A stretch of 64,000 bases of DNA from Acinetobacter nosocomialis (GCA_025736915.1 CP107049.1:3720001-3784000); one strand, 5' to 3'; counted from the stretch's first letter, positions 46,114 through 55,821 are shown. Notes: generated from the letters alone by a model not told the origin. Translations and numbers: made by a program.

Positions 46114-47979
46114 ATGGAATCGTTTCGTACAGTCATTAAGGGTTGGCTCGGCAAAGTCCTTTTAATTTTGTTTTTGACCCCTTTAGCGCTTGTAGGTATT
46201 AATGGATATTTTAATAGGGGAAACAAGGCAGATGTCGCAAAAACTGTAAATGGACAGGACATATCAAAAAAAGACCTTGAAACTTTAACGCAAAGGTATA
46301 AAGAACAATATTTAGCTGCTGTAAAGGGTGATGAAAGTTTATTGAATTTACCGGTAATTCAAGCAAAAGCGCTTGATATATTGGTATCTCGTAATTTACT
46401 TATTCAGCAAGCTGAAAAACTGGGTATTTCTTTGAGCGATGCTCAAATCGAGCAAATGTTAGCTCAGCAGCCAAGTTTGCAAGAAAATGGCCAGTTTTCA
46501 CAAAAATTATATGAAAATTATTTGCGTTCGATTGGTATGACAAGCCAAGCTTTAATTGCGAGCTTGCGTCAAGATCACGCTTTAAAAATGTTAACTTCAA
46601 CTTTTTCAGATTATTCTTTAGTAAGTAAAGTTGATTTAATGCAAATTGCGAATTTGCAAACTGAACAACGTACATTACATTTGGCTAGCATTAAGTTAGA
46701 CAGTTATAAAACTGGCTTAACAGCATCTAATCAAGAAGCTACTGACTACTACAACAAACATCAAAATGAGTTTAAACAGCCTGCTTCTGTTGATGTAGAT
46801 TATGTTGTTTTATCTCCGTCTTTAATGGCGAAACCTGCACCAGCAACAGATGCTGAGCTTAAACAAGCTTATGCGAAGTTTGTAGAAACTCAGCAAAAAG
46901 ATGCTAAACGTGTAGTGAAACATATCCTTATTACGACAGATGCTCGTGATGATGCAGCAGCTCAAAAGCTCGCTAAAGATGTATACGCAAAAATTCAAGG
47001 CGGTCTCTCATTTGCTCAAGCAGCAGCTCAGTTCTCAGAAGATCCAACTTCAAAAGCGAAAGGTGGTTTAGTTGAGGCTTATGCACCTGGCGTTTTCTCT
47101 GATGCATTTGATAAAACTGTTTCAAGTTTGAAAAATGGTCAAGTTTCACAGCCAGTAAAAACACAATATGGCTATCATATTATTGAAGCAGAAACTCCAG
47201 CGACCCAAATTCCCTCATTTGAAGCTGAGAAGGCGCGTTTAACTGCTGAAGTTGAAAAGAATAAAGTTGCTACTGTTTATTCTGATACTGTAAATAGTTT
47301 GAATGAAACAATTGTTGGTAATGACTCTTTAGATGCAGTTGTACAGCAAGTTAAAGGTACTAAAATTGAATCATTAAATGGCGTAACTTTAGCGACTCAA
47401 AATCCACAACTAAGTGATCCAAACGTAAAAATTAAATTGTTTAATGATGATGTGAAAAATGGCGATCGTAATGCTTCATCAAATATTCAATTAGCGAATG
47501 GTGATACAGTTTGGATTAAAGTACGTGATTATCATGCTGCTGGTGTTAAACCAATTGCTCAAGCCATGAATGAAGCGAAAGCTAAAGTGATTGATGAAAA
47601 AGCACGTAAAGCAGCTCAAGCTAAAATTGCAACAATGTTGACTGAATTCAAAACTCAGCCAGCTGAACAAGTTGTTGCGAAAAATAATGTACCTTTTGAA
47701 TCTGCTGGTGTCTTTACTCGTTCACAAGGTTTGAAACGTGCAATTGAGCGTGCAGCATTTAGTGTTCCTACGCCAAAACCTGGTATGTGGTCTGTTACAA
47801 CAGCGAACTTACCAAATGAGTTAGTCGTTGTTGCTGTTTCTAATGTAAATTCAGCTGCCGTAAACGCTATGCCGGCCGATCAGTTAAAGCAATTACAACA
47901 GCTTTATCGCCAATCTCGCGGTCAGCAAATACTTGAAGATTACAGCGAATACTTAAAGTCACACGCTAAAATCAAATAA
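46114..47979 (+). CDS. ppiD: Periplasmic folding chaperone PpiD (SurA_N + parvulin)
   Basis: PpiD is an inner-membrane-anchored chaperone near the Sec translocon that helps newly exported proteins fold. The 621-residue protein has one N-terminal helix (about residues 11-30, WLGKVLLILFLTPLALVGI), a SurA_N-like domain (about 35-200), a parvulin domain (about 268-362; VKHILITTDARDDAA, FAQAAAQFSEDPTS, KTQYGYHIIEAE) and a C-terminal chaperone region. It ends at a terminator shared with the convergent AraC regulator. Confidence 0.93.
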   Translation: MESFRTVIKGWLGKVLLILFLTPLALVGINGYFNRGNKADVAKTVNGQDISKKDLETLTQRYKEQYLAAVKGDESLLNLPVIQAKALDILVSRNLLIQQAEKLGISLSDAQIEQMLAQQPSLQENGQFSQKLYENYLRSIGMTSQALIASLRQDHALKMLTSTFSDYSLVSKVDLMQIANLQTEQRTLHLASIKLDSYKTGLTASNQEATDYYNKHQNEFKQPASVDVDYVVLSPSLMAKPAPATDAELKQAYAKFVETQQKDAKRVVKHILITTDARDDAAAQKLAKDVYAKIQGGLSFAQAAAQFSEDPTSKAKGGLVEAYAPGVFSDAFDKTVSSLKNGQVSQPVKTQYGYHIIEAETPATQIPSFEAEKARLTAEVEKNKVATVYSDTVNSLNETIVGNDSLDAVVQQVKGTKIESLNGVTLATQNPQLSDPNVKIKLFNDDVKNGDRNASSNIQLANGDTVWIKVRDYHAAGVKPIAQAMNEAKAKVIDEKARKAAQAKIATMLTEFKTQPAEQVVAKNNVPFESAGVFTRSQGLKRAIERAAFSVPTPKPGMWSVTTANLPNELVVVAVSNVNSAAVNAMPADQLKQLQQLYRQSRGQQILEDYSEYLKSHAKIK

Positions 47980-47991
47980 AACTTATGTAAT

Positions 47992-48017
47992 AAAAAAAGC
48001 GCTTCGGCGCTTTTTTT
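47992..48017. terminator. Bidirectional terminator between ppiD and the AraC regulator
   Basis: AAAAAAAGCGC and GCGCTTTTTTT form a stem with a TTCG loop and T-runs on both strands. Confidence 0.93.
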
Positions 48018-48018
48018 A

Positions 48019-48984
48019 TTACTGATCTAGACTACTGCCAATATAGTTTTGTCTATATTGTTTAGGTGATAAATCAAATACTCTTTTAAATGCCTGACTA
48101 AATGCTGTTTCTGACGAATAGCCCACTTTATTTGAAATTTGTTGAATTGATAAATTACTTGTACGAAGATATTGGCTTGCTAAACGAAAGCGATAATGCT
48201 GTAAATAAGTAAGGGGAGGTTCCCCAATAATACTATTAAAAAGATTGGCAAACTTAGAACGTGACATGCAGCATTGTTCAGCTAATGATTCAACAGTCCA
48301 GCTTGCTTCAGGTTGGCTATGAATTGCAGATAGAGCATTACTTAACTCAGGATGAGTTAATGCTCCTAACCAGTTTTGTTGGTCAGACATTTGTTGAATA
48401 TGATCTCGAATACATTCAATTAAAAGAATACTAACTAAATGATCGATAATTTTGTCATGACCGGGTTGAATTTTTTGTGTTTCGACCGCTAGAAAATAAA
48501 GTCCTATTTGCAACCATTCAGGTGGAGTCGTTTGGTTCTCATGCTGAATATGCATAATAGAGGGTAATGCATTAATAAGTGGCCCAGCCATATACGTATC
48601 AACTTGACAGCGTAGGCAGAGCAATAATGTATTTTCAGATGCTGATGAACCTAGTTCAATTGGATCATGACGATGCCCATTAAATAACGGAGTAATATCG
48701 ACAGGATCTACAAGTTTACTCGCAGTAGCTTTTGAGTCTGTAGCATGGTGAGCTTTTCCAGAGGGTATTAAAATAATATCTCCAGCTGTTGCTGTTATTT
48801 TTTCTGAAGCATTTATGTGAATATATACAGAACCCGTTAAAACGATATAAGCAAGTAAAGCAGATTGATCTTGTGTTTTAAAGGCCCATTCACCTTGTGC
48901 TTTTATATAGATATATTCAGACTTATTTAAGTGGATATCATCAAAAAATTTACTTAGTGCATCCATATTTACGTGATCAATCAT
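48019..48984 (-). CDS. alkR: AraC-family regulator, probable activator of the alkane hydroxylase (AlkR-like)
   Basis: The 321-residue protein has an N-terminal cupin-type sensor domain (about residues 20-190; SVYIHINASEKITATAGDIILIP-type strands) and a C-terminal AraC helix-turn-helix (about 205-310; WTVESLAEQCCMSRSKFANLF and ISNKVGYSSETAFSQAF, ending LSPKQYR). It is divergent from an alkane monooxygenase, as alkR is from alkM in Acinetobacter baylyi ADP1. There AlkR activates alkM in the presence of alkanes. The assignment rests on that layout and the family, not on inducer evidence. Confidence 0.8.
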   Translation of the reverse strand: MIDHVNMDALSKFFDDIHLNKSEYIYIKAQGEWAFKTQDQSALLAYIVLTGSVYIHINASEKITATAGDIILIPSGKAHHATDSKATASKLVDPVDITPLFNGHRHDPIELGSSASENTLLLCLRCQVDTYMAGPLINALPSIMHIQHENQTTPPEWLQIGLYFLAVETQKIQPGHDKIIDHLVSILLIECIRDHIQQMSDQQNWLGALTHPELSNALSAIHSQPEASWTVESLAEQCCMSRSKFANLFNSIIGEPPLTYLQHYRFRLASQYLRTSNLSIQQISNKVGYSSETAFSQAFKRVFDLSPKQYRQNYIGSSLDQ

Positions 48985-49030
48985 TATTTTAATAAAATTA
49001 TAGTGAGCTATAAGAATAGATCAACATGTG

Positions 49031-49088
49031 TTTTTAGGACAAAAAAGTGGAAGAAAATGCCAAAGACTTTGAAATAGGTTTTTTGGAC
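49031..49088. repeat. Possible AraC-type direct repeats in the alkR-alkM gap
   Basis: TTTTTAGGAC (49031-49040) and TTTTTTGGAC (49079-49088) match at 9 of 10 positions, in the same orientation, 48 bases apart, upstream of the alkane hydroxylase. They could be half-sites for the divergent AraC regulator. Confidence 0.4.
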
Positions 49089-49149
49089 GGTTACAACTGT
49101 TAAGCAAATGGTATTTCTTTAACTATATAGATATATAGAAAAAGGAAAT

Positions 49150-50379
49150 ATGACTATGAATGCACCAGTAAATGTTCAGCAAGAACTTATGCCAGTGCCA
49201 GCGTCTATGCGTGAGATAGATCGTAAGCGCTATTTATGGATGATTAGTCCGGCTCTACCTGTAATTGGTTTAGGTATTTTAGCTGGTTACCATTTTGGTC
49301 CACGCCCATTAAAGAAAGTATTTGCTTTAGGTGGCCCACTTTTATTACACGTTGTGATTCCTGCAATTGATACGATTATTGGTAAAGATGTACGTAATCC
49401 AACCGATGAAGAAATTAAACTTCTTGAAAAAGATCCGTATTATTCACGTTTGGTGAAGAGCTTTATTCCATTACAATATGCAGCTAACGTTTACGCATGT
49501 TATTTAACAAGCCGTAAAACTACTTCATTTATTGATAAAATTTTGCTTGGTATTTCAATGGGTGCAATTAATGGTATTGCAATTAATACAGCCCATGAAC
49601 TAAGCCATAAACATGATCGTATCGACCATATTTTATCTCATCTTGCTTTAGTACCTACTGGTTATAACCATTTCCGTATTGAGCATCCATATGGTCACCA
49701 TAAACGTGCGGCAACGCCTGAAGACCCAGCATCTTCACGTATGGGTGAAACATTCTATGAATTTTGGCCACGTACAGTGATTGGTTCTTTCAAGTCAGCA
49801 ATTGAAATTGAAAAAAACCGTTTAAAGCGTAAAGGTAAAGAGTTCTGGTCACTCGATAACGAATTGCTGCAAGGCTGGGGTATGAGTGCTGCTTTCCATG
49901 CTTCTATGGTCGGAATTTTTGGTAAAGGCACAATTCCTTATTTGGCAACACAAGCATTTTACGGTGTTAGTCTATTTGAAATTATTAACTACATTGAGCA
50001 TTATGGTTTATTGCGCCAGAAAAAAGAAAATGGTCAATATGAACGTACAATGCCAGAGCATAGCTGGAATAATAACAACGTAGTGACAAACTTGTTCTTA
50101 TATCAGTTACAACGTCACTCAGACCATCATGCTTATCCAACTCGTCCATTCCAGGCACTGCGTCATTTCGATGAAGCACCTGAGTTACCAAGTGGTTATG
50201 CAAGTATGTTGCTACCAGCATTGATTCCTTCATTGTGGTTTAAAATGATGGACAAGCGTGTATTTGATCACTACAAAGGTGATTTAAATAAGGCAAATAT
50301 TTCACCAAAACGTCGTGCAAAAATCTTTAAAAAATTCGGTGTAGTTGATAAGTCATTAGAAGTTACACCAGCTAAATAA
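49150..50379 (+). CDS. alkM: Alkane 1-monooxygenase (AlkB/AlkM)
   Basis: AlkB-type hydroxylases are non-haem di-iron membrane enzymes that oxidise n-alkanes to 1-alkanols with electrons from rubredoxin. The 409-residue protein has about six membrane helices and all four histidine motifs: HELSHKHDR (from about residue 149), EHPYGHHKRAATPEDPASSR, NYIEHYGL and LQRHSDHHAYPTRPFQALR. These contain the eight or nine metal-binding histidines. The ATG at 49150 follows AAAGGA closely and an ATG at 49156 is a possible alternative. Rubredoxin and its reductase are not in this window. Confidence 0.95.
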   Translation: MTMNAPVNVQQELMPVPASMREIDRKRYLWMISPALPVIGLGILAGYHFGPRPLKKVFALGGPLLLHVVIPAIDTIIGKDVRNPTDEEIKLLEKDPYYSRLVKSFIPLQYAANVYACYLTSRKTTSFIDKILLGISMGAINGIAINTAHELSHKHDRIDHILSHLALVPTGYNHFRIEHPYGHHKRAATPEDPASSRMGETFYEFWPRTVIGSFKSAIEIEKNRLKRKGKEFWSLDNELLQGWGMSAAFHASMVGIFGKGTIPYLATQAFYGVSLFEIINYIEHYGLLRQKKENGQYERTMPEHSWNNNNVVTNLFLYQLQRHSDHHAYPTRPFQALRHFDEAPELPSGYASMLLPALIPSLWFKMMDKRVFDHYKGDLNKANISPKRRAKIFKKFGVVDKSLEVTPAK

Positions 50380-50404
50380 ATAAAAAATATATTCCTGAAA
50401 TACC

Positions 50405-50438
50405 AAACCCTCTAATCAGGTGATTAGAGGGTTTTTAT
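50405..50438 (+). terminator. Intrinsic terminator after alkM
   Basis: AAACCCTCTAATCA and TGATTAGAGGGTTT (50405-50418/50421-50434) are exact reverse complements around GG, followed by T-rich sequence. Confidence 0.9.
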
Positions 50439-50463
50439 TTTGTAGATAGAGTAGTGCTAAGCA

Positions 50464-50487
50464 GCAAGGGAATTTAAACTCCCTTGC
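50464..50487. terminator. Stem-loop downstream of the acyl-CoA dehydrogenase pair
   Basis: GCAAGGGA and TCCCTTGC form an 8-bp stem with an 8-base loop just past the minus-strand dehydrogenase stop. The T-run is poor on that strand, so the terminator call is tentative. Confidence 0.5.
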
Positions 50488-50494
50488 AATGCTC

Positions 50495-51700
50495 TTATTT
50501 TAGTTCACTTGAAGATTTACCAAGCTCACGTCGAGCAATAATAAGTTGCTGGATTTGTTGAGTACCTTCAAAAATATCGAGAATTTTTGAGTCACGTGCC
50601 CATTTTTCAAGTAATTCATCCTCGTTATAACCAACACTTGCTGCCAACTCGACACATTTTAAAGTGATTTCATTACCAACACGGCCAGCTTTTGCTTTGG
50701 CGATGGAAGCTTCTTTTGAGTTTGGTTTTTTGTTGTCGGCCATCCATGTTGCTTTCAACATAAGTAACCGTGCGGCTTCCCATTCGGCTTCCATACGGTA
50801 AATTTGTGCCGCAAGATTGGACGTTTGTAAATATGGCGTTGAATAATCTGGATCTAACTGGTCTTTAAAAATTTCTTTAATACGTTCTAAAGAAGCCTTT
50901 GCACAGCCAATCGCCATAGCAGCGACCAGTGGGCGTGTATTATCAAAAGTTTCCATTACACCTGCGAAACCTTTAGCAACGTCCACTTCAGCATTACCTA
51001 AAAGATTTTCAGCTGGCACACGGCAGTCAGTAAAACTAATAACTGCCGTATCAGAAGCTTTAATTCCTAATTTATGTTCAAGGCGCTCCACCTTCATTCC
51101 AGGTGTGCCTTTAGGTACGACAAATGACTTGATTGCTGCACGTCCAAGTTTTCGGTCTAGGGTAGCCCACACGACCACAGAGTCTGCGCGTTCACCAGAG
51201 GTTACGAAAATCTTTTCACCATTTAAAATATAGTCATTGCCATCTTTAGTTGCTGTAGTGCGGATAGCAGCAGAGTCTGAACCACAGCCGGGTTCAGTAA
51301 TGGCCATTGCAGCCCAAGTACCTTTAAAACGTTCTAGTTGCTCATCATTTGCAACTGCAGCAATTGCAGAATTCCCTAAACCTTGACGTGGCATGCTGAG
51401 CAATAAACCCGTATCGCCATAACACATTTCAATGATGCCAAGTGCTGTCGACATGTTGGTGCCATTACGGACACCTTCATTATCAGTTTCACCACGTTTA
51501 CCTGCACCAGCTGCACCTGCATTAATTCCTTCACCACCTTCATTCATGCCATCAATGAGTGAAGCGAGCATATCAAGTTCTTTTGGATATGCATGTTCTG
51601 CTTTATCGTATTTTCGGGAAATAGGGCGTAATACATTGATCGCAACATCATGTGCCTGATCAATCATCATTTTGAATTTTTTTGGATTTTGTAAATTCAT
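50495..51700 (-). CDS. Acyl-CoA dehydrogenase, catalytically intact
   Basis: Acyl-CoA dehydrogenases introduce the trans-2 double bond in beta-oxidation, passing electrons through FAD to ETF. The 401-residue protein has the FAD/substrate motif AITEPGCGSDSAA (about residues 131-143), the second signature region and the C-terminal catalytic segment ILDIFEGTQQIQQLIIARR with the base glutamate in EGT. It directly follows, 21 bases downstream, a second homologue lacking that segment. Beside an alkane hydroxylase, a role in breaking down alkane-derived fatty acids is likely but not proven. Confidence 0.93.
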   Translation of the reverse strand: MNLQNPKKFKMMIDQAHDVAINVLRPISRKYDKAEHAYPKELDMLASLIDGMNEGGEGINAGAAGAGKRGETDNEGVRNGTNMSTALGIIEMCYGDTGLLLSMPRQGLGNSAIAAVANDEQLERFKGTWAAMAITEPGCGSDSAAIRTTATKDGNDYILNGEKIFVTSGERADSVVVWATLDRKLGRAAIKSFVVPKGTPGMKVERLEHKLGIKASDTAVISFTDCRVPAENLLGNAEVDVAKGFAGVMETFDNTRPLVAAMAIGCAKASLERIKEIFKDQLDPDYSTPYLQTSNLAAQIYRMEAEWEAARLLMLKATWMADNKKPNSKEASIAKAKAGRVGNEITLKCVELAASVGYNEDELLEKWARDSKILDIFEGTQQIQQLIIARRELGKSSSELK

Positions 51701-51721
51701 GGAAATATCCTCTGATCGATC

Positions 51722-53014
51722 TTAAGCATGTAAGCCAGAATGCAAAATTGCGGTTGCACGTAAATCACGGTACCAACGTTCAACTGGGTGCTCTTTTGTG
51801 AAACCATGACCACCCAGAATTTGTACGCCATCTGTTCCTATTTTCATGGATTTTTCTGCGCAAAGAAGTCGAGCTAAATATGCTTCACGATGGAAAGGTT
51901 TACCTGCTTCGGCAAGACTTGCGGCATTTAGAATCAGCATACGCATGGCATCAATTTCAATTGCCATATCTGCGATCATGAATGCGACACTTTGACGATG
52001 TGAAATAGGTTCTCCGAAAGCAGTTCGCTCATTGGCATATTTAATACAGTAGGCTTTTACAGCTTCACAGGTTCCTACAGCCATTGCACACCACATTAAG
52101 TTGCCTAAATCTAAAAATGCGGTGTAATCAAAATCTGTTGTACCTAGACGTAGAGCAGGTGTATGGCTGAATTTTAAAGTAGCTGTCTCTGTTGCTTTGA
52201 GGCCCATTGCTGGAGTGTTCTTAATGGAAATAGTGTCACCCACTTGAACTACAAATACATCTGGCTTGCCATTAAAGTCAGCACTCACTAAGAACACATC
52301 AGCCAGATCACCTAAAATGACTAAGGTTTTTTCACCATCTATAAAATATTGATCATTTTCAAGAGAGGCTTTTGTTTTTAAAACATAAGGGTTAAATGCT
52401 GGAGTTGCTTCTTGTACTGCAAAGGTTGCGGTAATGTCTGAGTCTTCAGCAAAGCAAGGCAGATACATTGACTGAACCTTGGTCGAACCCCAATGTGTAA
52501 TGGCATTAATAACGCTAAATGTACTGAGTAATCCCGCTGTAAGACTAAAATCACCTTCAGCTAGTTTTTCAGCAATCAATAAGTTACTGACAATATTTTG
52601 TTCAGCAGCAACACCACCTAGTGCTTCCGGTAGGGCGTAATAATTTAGCCCTAAATCTTCAACATATTGCCAAAGACTTTCTGGAAATTGAGCTGCCTGA
52701 TCAGCATCATGAGCTAATCCTAGTAAAACTTCTTGAGCAAATTGAGACATTGCTTCAGAAGTCATTTGTTGTTCTTCAGTCAGGCTTAAATCAAATAGGT
52801 TTTTCTTCTGTTGAGGTAGGCGTTGTTGTGAAATTTGTTTTGGTTTAAATGCTTTCTGAGTTTGGCTTAATGCTCTAAAGCCCGCTTTTGAACCTTGATA
52901 AAGAGACTTTTCAAGAAATTTACGTAGTTTGAGTTGATCAAGTACATCGCTTCCAGCTAGTTTTGTGATCAGCGATAAACCCAACCCTTGGGCTTTATTG
53001 ATCATATTTGTCAT
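51722..53014 (-). CDS. Acyl-CoA dehydrogenase homologue lacking the catalytic EGT motif
   Basis: This 430-residue protein is clearly in the acyl-CoA dehydrogenase family (LSLTEEQQMTSEAMSQFAQ near residue 75, a middle beta domain, the end GGHGFTKEHPVERWYRDL). It has an extra ~70-residue N-terminal part. The motif that should read TEPxxGSD is changed to VQEATPAFNP, and the protein ends RATAILHSGLHA where the catalytic glutamate (EGT) and the final helix are expected. A catalytically silent partner forming a mixed oligomer with the downstream enzyme is plausible, as in alpha2beta2 acyl-CoA dehydrogenases of mycobacterial steroid degradation. An in-frame ATG nine bases later is an alternative start. 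Confidence 0.88.
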   Translation of the reverse strand: MTNMINKAQGLGLSLITKLAGSDVLDQLKLRKFLEKSLYQGSKAGFRALSQTQKAFKPKQISQQRLPQQKKNLFDLSLTEEQQMTSEAMSQFAQEVLLGLAHDADQAAQFPESLWQYVEDLGLNYYALPEALGGVAAEQNIVSNLLIAEKLAEGDFSLTAGLLSTFSVINAITHWGSTKVQSMYLPCFAEDSDITATFAVQEATPAFNPYVLKTKASLENDQYFIDGEKTLVILGDLADVFLVSADFNGKPDVFVVQVGDTISIKNTPAMGLKATETATLKFSHTPALRLGTTDFDYTAFLDLGNLMWCAMAVGTCEAVKAYCIKYANERTAFGEPISHRQSVAFMIADMAIEIDAMRMLILNAASLAEAGKPFHREAYLARLLCAEKSMKIGTDGVQILGGHGFTKEHPVERWYRDLRATAILHSGLHA

Positions 53015-53128
53015 GATTATGGTGTCCTAACACATTGTTATTGTTTTATGCTGACACGCTATATAAGAAAAAACTATGTCGTTACTGACAGTCAAAAAAT
53101 GAGTAGATAAATGGTAAGAACAAAATAG

Positions 53129-53169
53129 AATTGATTTTATGTATTTGATTTTATAAATGAAAATCAATT
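53129..53169. repeat. Inverted repeat upstream of the acyl-CoA dehydrogenase genes
   Basis: AATTGATTTT (53129-53138) and AAAATCAATT (53160-53169) are exact reverse complements 21 bases apart in the 219-base gap that should hold the promoter of the dehydrogenase pair. A role as operator is possible. Confidence 0.45.
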
Positions 53170-53233
53170 GTTAAAAATAATCATTTTATGTGGATTGACT
53201 AGAATGACATGGAGCCATTCTAGTCTTGATAAA

Positions 53234-54607
53234 TTAAGCAAAGTTACGAATCATACGACGTACATTCGTTTTGGCATCAATTACAGTCATAAATGTATAT
53301 GCACCAATAAACTTACGGCTAATAAACATAAATTCTTTTGGAGGAACTGAGAAATAGCGCGACGCCATTGATTTGCTTGCTTGTTGCATAACACGACTAT
53401 GTAACTGGCTTTTTTTCCAGTCATAACGTTCATGTTCATCCATCAGGCCAGCTGGCATATCTGGATTATTTGCAGGGGTACTGAATGCTTCGGTCGCAAG
53501 TAAAAAGACATCGGCCATGCCAGGTTTAATACTTTCAGGCATTGCATCAAAAAACTCATATCCGGTCATTGCTTGGACCATCGAATGTTTATCATGCTGA
53601 TAACCCGCTTGAATGAGATTACGCGCAACTGAGAGTAAGTGTTCATCGAACTGACGGATTGCACCAAAATCTAATAGTACGATTTTATCCTGAACATCTT
53701 GGCCATTACCTAAACGAACAAGGTAGTTACCAAAGTTAGGGTCAGTTTGCATTTCACCCCATTCAAAAATTTCACGAACTGCAATCTCTAATGATGCTTC
53801 ACCAAGTTGATTACGACGTTCTTGTGGAAGAGAGAGCATTACCGGACTATTAATAGGTACGCCGCGTTCAAACGTCATACATAAGACTTGATCGGTACAA
53901 TATTCATCTACAATTGTAGGAACAATATAACGCTCATCATCTTTCAAGCGCTCACCAAAGCGGCGAGTGGTTGCTGCTTCTACATCATAATTAACTTCAC
54001 GATGCATCATTTCACGTACTTCATCAAACCACTGATCAAACTCACGGGTTTGTGGCACCATACGTGTAAGCTTAAGCATGTTTTTAAATAGACTCATGTC
54101 TGAGTCGATTGCACTTGCCACGCCAGGATATTGAATTTTTAAAACTAACTCTAAGCCATCTGATTTGCGAATAGCGCGATGAACTTGTGCAAGAGACGCT
54201 GTACCAATAGGTTCATGATCAATCGTTAAGTCGTTTAATTTTGAACCGAGTTGTTCTTGTAAATGCGGCTTAATTGCAGGCCAGTCTAAAGCAACGGTTT
54301 GGTTGTTTAACGTATTTAATGCCTGAGTAATTTCTTCTGGTAAAAAATGTTCACCATAAAGCGCCATCATTTGGCCAATCTTAACAATAGAACCCTTAAG
54401 TTTGCCAATTTCAGAAACAAGATAATTAGCCTGCTCGCTCATTGCCTTTTTACGCTTCTTCTCTTTTTCTTCTTCACTAGAAAAGAGGGTAGAGGCACTC
54501 GCAGTAGCCCAACGTGTTCCTGCCAGTAAAGAAGCTTTCGCGATTGATAAGCGTCGATCCATGGAAGAAGTTTTTAAACTCTTAAGCTTATCGTTCTGAT
54601 TTGACAT
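53234..54607 (-). CDS. ABC1/UbiB/AarF-family kinase-like protein
   Basis: UbiB-family proteins are atypical kinases or ATPases linked to ubiquinone and lipid metabolism. The 457-residue protein shows the family marks: the KxGQ motif (GSIVKIGQMMALYGEHFLP, about residues 55-73), the alanine-rich nucleotide loop GTASLAQVHRA (about 120-130), the lysine of ELVLKIQYPGV, the catalytic loop DPNFGNYLVRL and LLDFGAIRQF (metal-binding DFG). No C-terminal membrane helix is evident, unlike UbiB proper. Its target is unknown. The two acyl-CoA dehydrogenase genes lie downstream on the same strand. Confidence 0.88.
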   Translation of the reverse strand: MSNQNDKLKSLKTSSMDRRLSIAKASLLAGTRWATASASTLFSSEEEKEKKRKKAMSEQANYLVSEIGKLKGSIVKIGQMMALYGEHFLPEEITQALNTLNNQTVALDWPAIKPHLQEQLGSKLNDLTIDHEPIGTASLAQVHRAIRKSDGLELVLKIQYPGVASAIDSDMSLFKNMLKLTRMVPQTREFDQWFDEVREMMHREVNYDVEAATTRRFGERLKDDERYIVPTIVDEYCTDQVLCMTFERGVPINSPVMLSLPQERRNQLGEASLEIAVREIFEWGEMQTDPNFGNYLVRLGNGQDVQDKIVLLDFGAIRQFDEHLLSVARNLIQAGYQHDKHSMVQAMTGYEFFDAMPESIKPGMADVFLLATEAFSTPANNPDMPAGLMDEHERYDWKKSQLHSRVMQQASKSMASRYFSVPPKEFMFISRKFIGAYTFMTVIDAKTNVRRMIRNFA

Positions 54608-54841
54608 GAAAATAGAATCCTATGCGCATCATGCAGCCAAACGCTGGTGATCTAAAATTGTAACGAATATTACATGTTTTGAACGTATTAAAATAGTTCC
54701 CTCAGACTGAATGGTGAGTTGAAAGTCTCATTTTGTATCTTAATTTTCTGTAAATAGCCTAAGTGGTATAATGAAAATTAAAATACAAGTCTTTCAGAAA
54801 GAGAAGCTAGATTAAAAAGCCGTTAGGTATTAACCGCTAAC

Positions 54842-55144
54842 TCATATTTTAAACTGAATTTTTAATTCAGCCTTTTGCATTAAGTGGATACGATTAGCTT
54901 GAATATGTTGAATAACCATTTGCTTGACAGAATCATGCATAAAACCAAGCGCATGAGCCTTTACAATGATAATGCTAGGCAACGTATAGAAAAAATACTT
55001 AACATCCTCAAAAGTCGCATTATTAAAAATGCCTTGTTCGATTAAGGTCTGCTGTAAAAATTGCTTTTCATTTAATACATGATCTGACGACTCATCCCAA
55101 AAACGGTGACGCATTGCCATCAGATTGTTGTGTTTATAACTCAT
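54842..55144 (-). CDS. Hypothetical protein, 100 residues
   Basis: I do not recognise this protein. It appears all-helical and basic with several aromatic residues (RHRFWDESSDHVLNEKQFL; FEDVKYFFYTLPSIIIVKAHALG) and no signal peptide. The distribution of charged and hydrophobic residues looks like a folded cytoplasmic protein, so I accept it as coding. It stands alone between the ABC1 kinase and ybaK. Confidence 0.65.
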   Translation of the reverse strand: MSYKHNNLMAMRHRFWDESSDHVLNEKQFLQQTLIEQGIFNNATFEDVKYFFYTLPSIIIVKAHALGFMHDSVKQMVIQHIQANRIHLMQKAELKIQFKI

Positions 55145-55335
55145 AAATTTGCCAGTTCAGACTTTAAATCTCAGTTAAATATATTGGAGTCATCCACTCA
55201 ATATCAAGTTCAGATTGTTTTTTGTTCAGTGTCTGTTTGATTTTTCATGTAAATGATGTAAATAGCCTAAGCAAATTTTAAACTTTTATTTAAAATAAAT
55301 ATAATCAACCTCATTTCATTAAAATCTAAAATCCT

Positions 55336-55800
55336 ATGACACCTGCATGTAGACTGTTAAAAAGTAATAAAATTGAATTTTCTGTTCATGAATATGAACA
55401 TGATGCAAACGCCAAAAGTTTTGGCTTAGAAGCCGCAGAAAAATTAAACCTTGATGTAAATGAGGTGTTTAAAACACTTCTTGTTACCGATGAAAAAAAT
55501 TATTTTGTCGCAATCATACCTGTTAATCATCAGCTCAGTTTAAAAAAGGTTGCAACGGCGGTTGGGTGTAAAAAATTGCACATGGCAAATCCAAAAGATG
55601 CCGAACGTTTGACAGGGTACTTAGTGGGGGGAATTAGTCCATTAGGCCAAAAGAAACGTTTGAAAACTGTGATTGATGCATCTGCACAAGAGCTCAGCAA
55701 AATTTATGTAAGTGGTGGTAAAAGAGGTTTAGATATTGGTTTAAACCCTAAAGATCTAGCACAGATATTAACGGCGCAATTTGTAGATGTACTGGATTAA
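55336..55800 (+). CDS. ybaK: Cys-tRNA(Pro)/Cys-tRNA(Cys) deacylase YbaK
   Basis: YbaK is a free-standing editing protein that hydrolyses Cys mischarged on tRNA(Pro). The 154-residue protein matches the family in length and motifs: [15 protein letters not shown] at the N-terminus, the essential lysine in EVFKTLLV (Lys46), the [16 protein letters not shown] loop and [13 protein letters not shown] near the end. Confidence 0.95.
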   Translation: MTPACRLLKSNKIEFSVHEYEHDANAKSFGLEAAEKLNLDVNEVFKTLLVTDEKNYFVAIIPVNHQLSLKKVATAVGCKKLHMANPKDAERLTGYLVGGISPLGQKKRLKTVIDASAQELSKIYVSGGKRGLDIGLNPKDLAQILTAQFVDVLD

Positions 55801-55821
55801 TTAAAAGTAGGGTATTACAAG

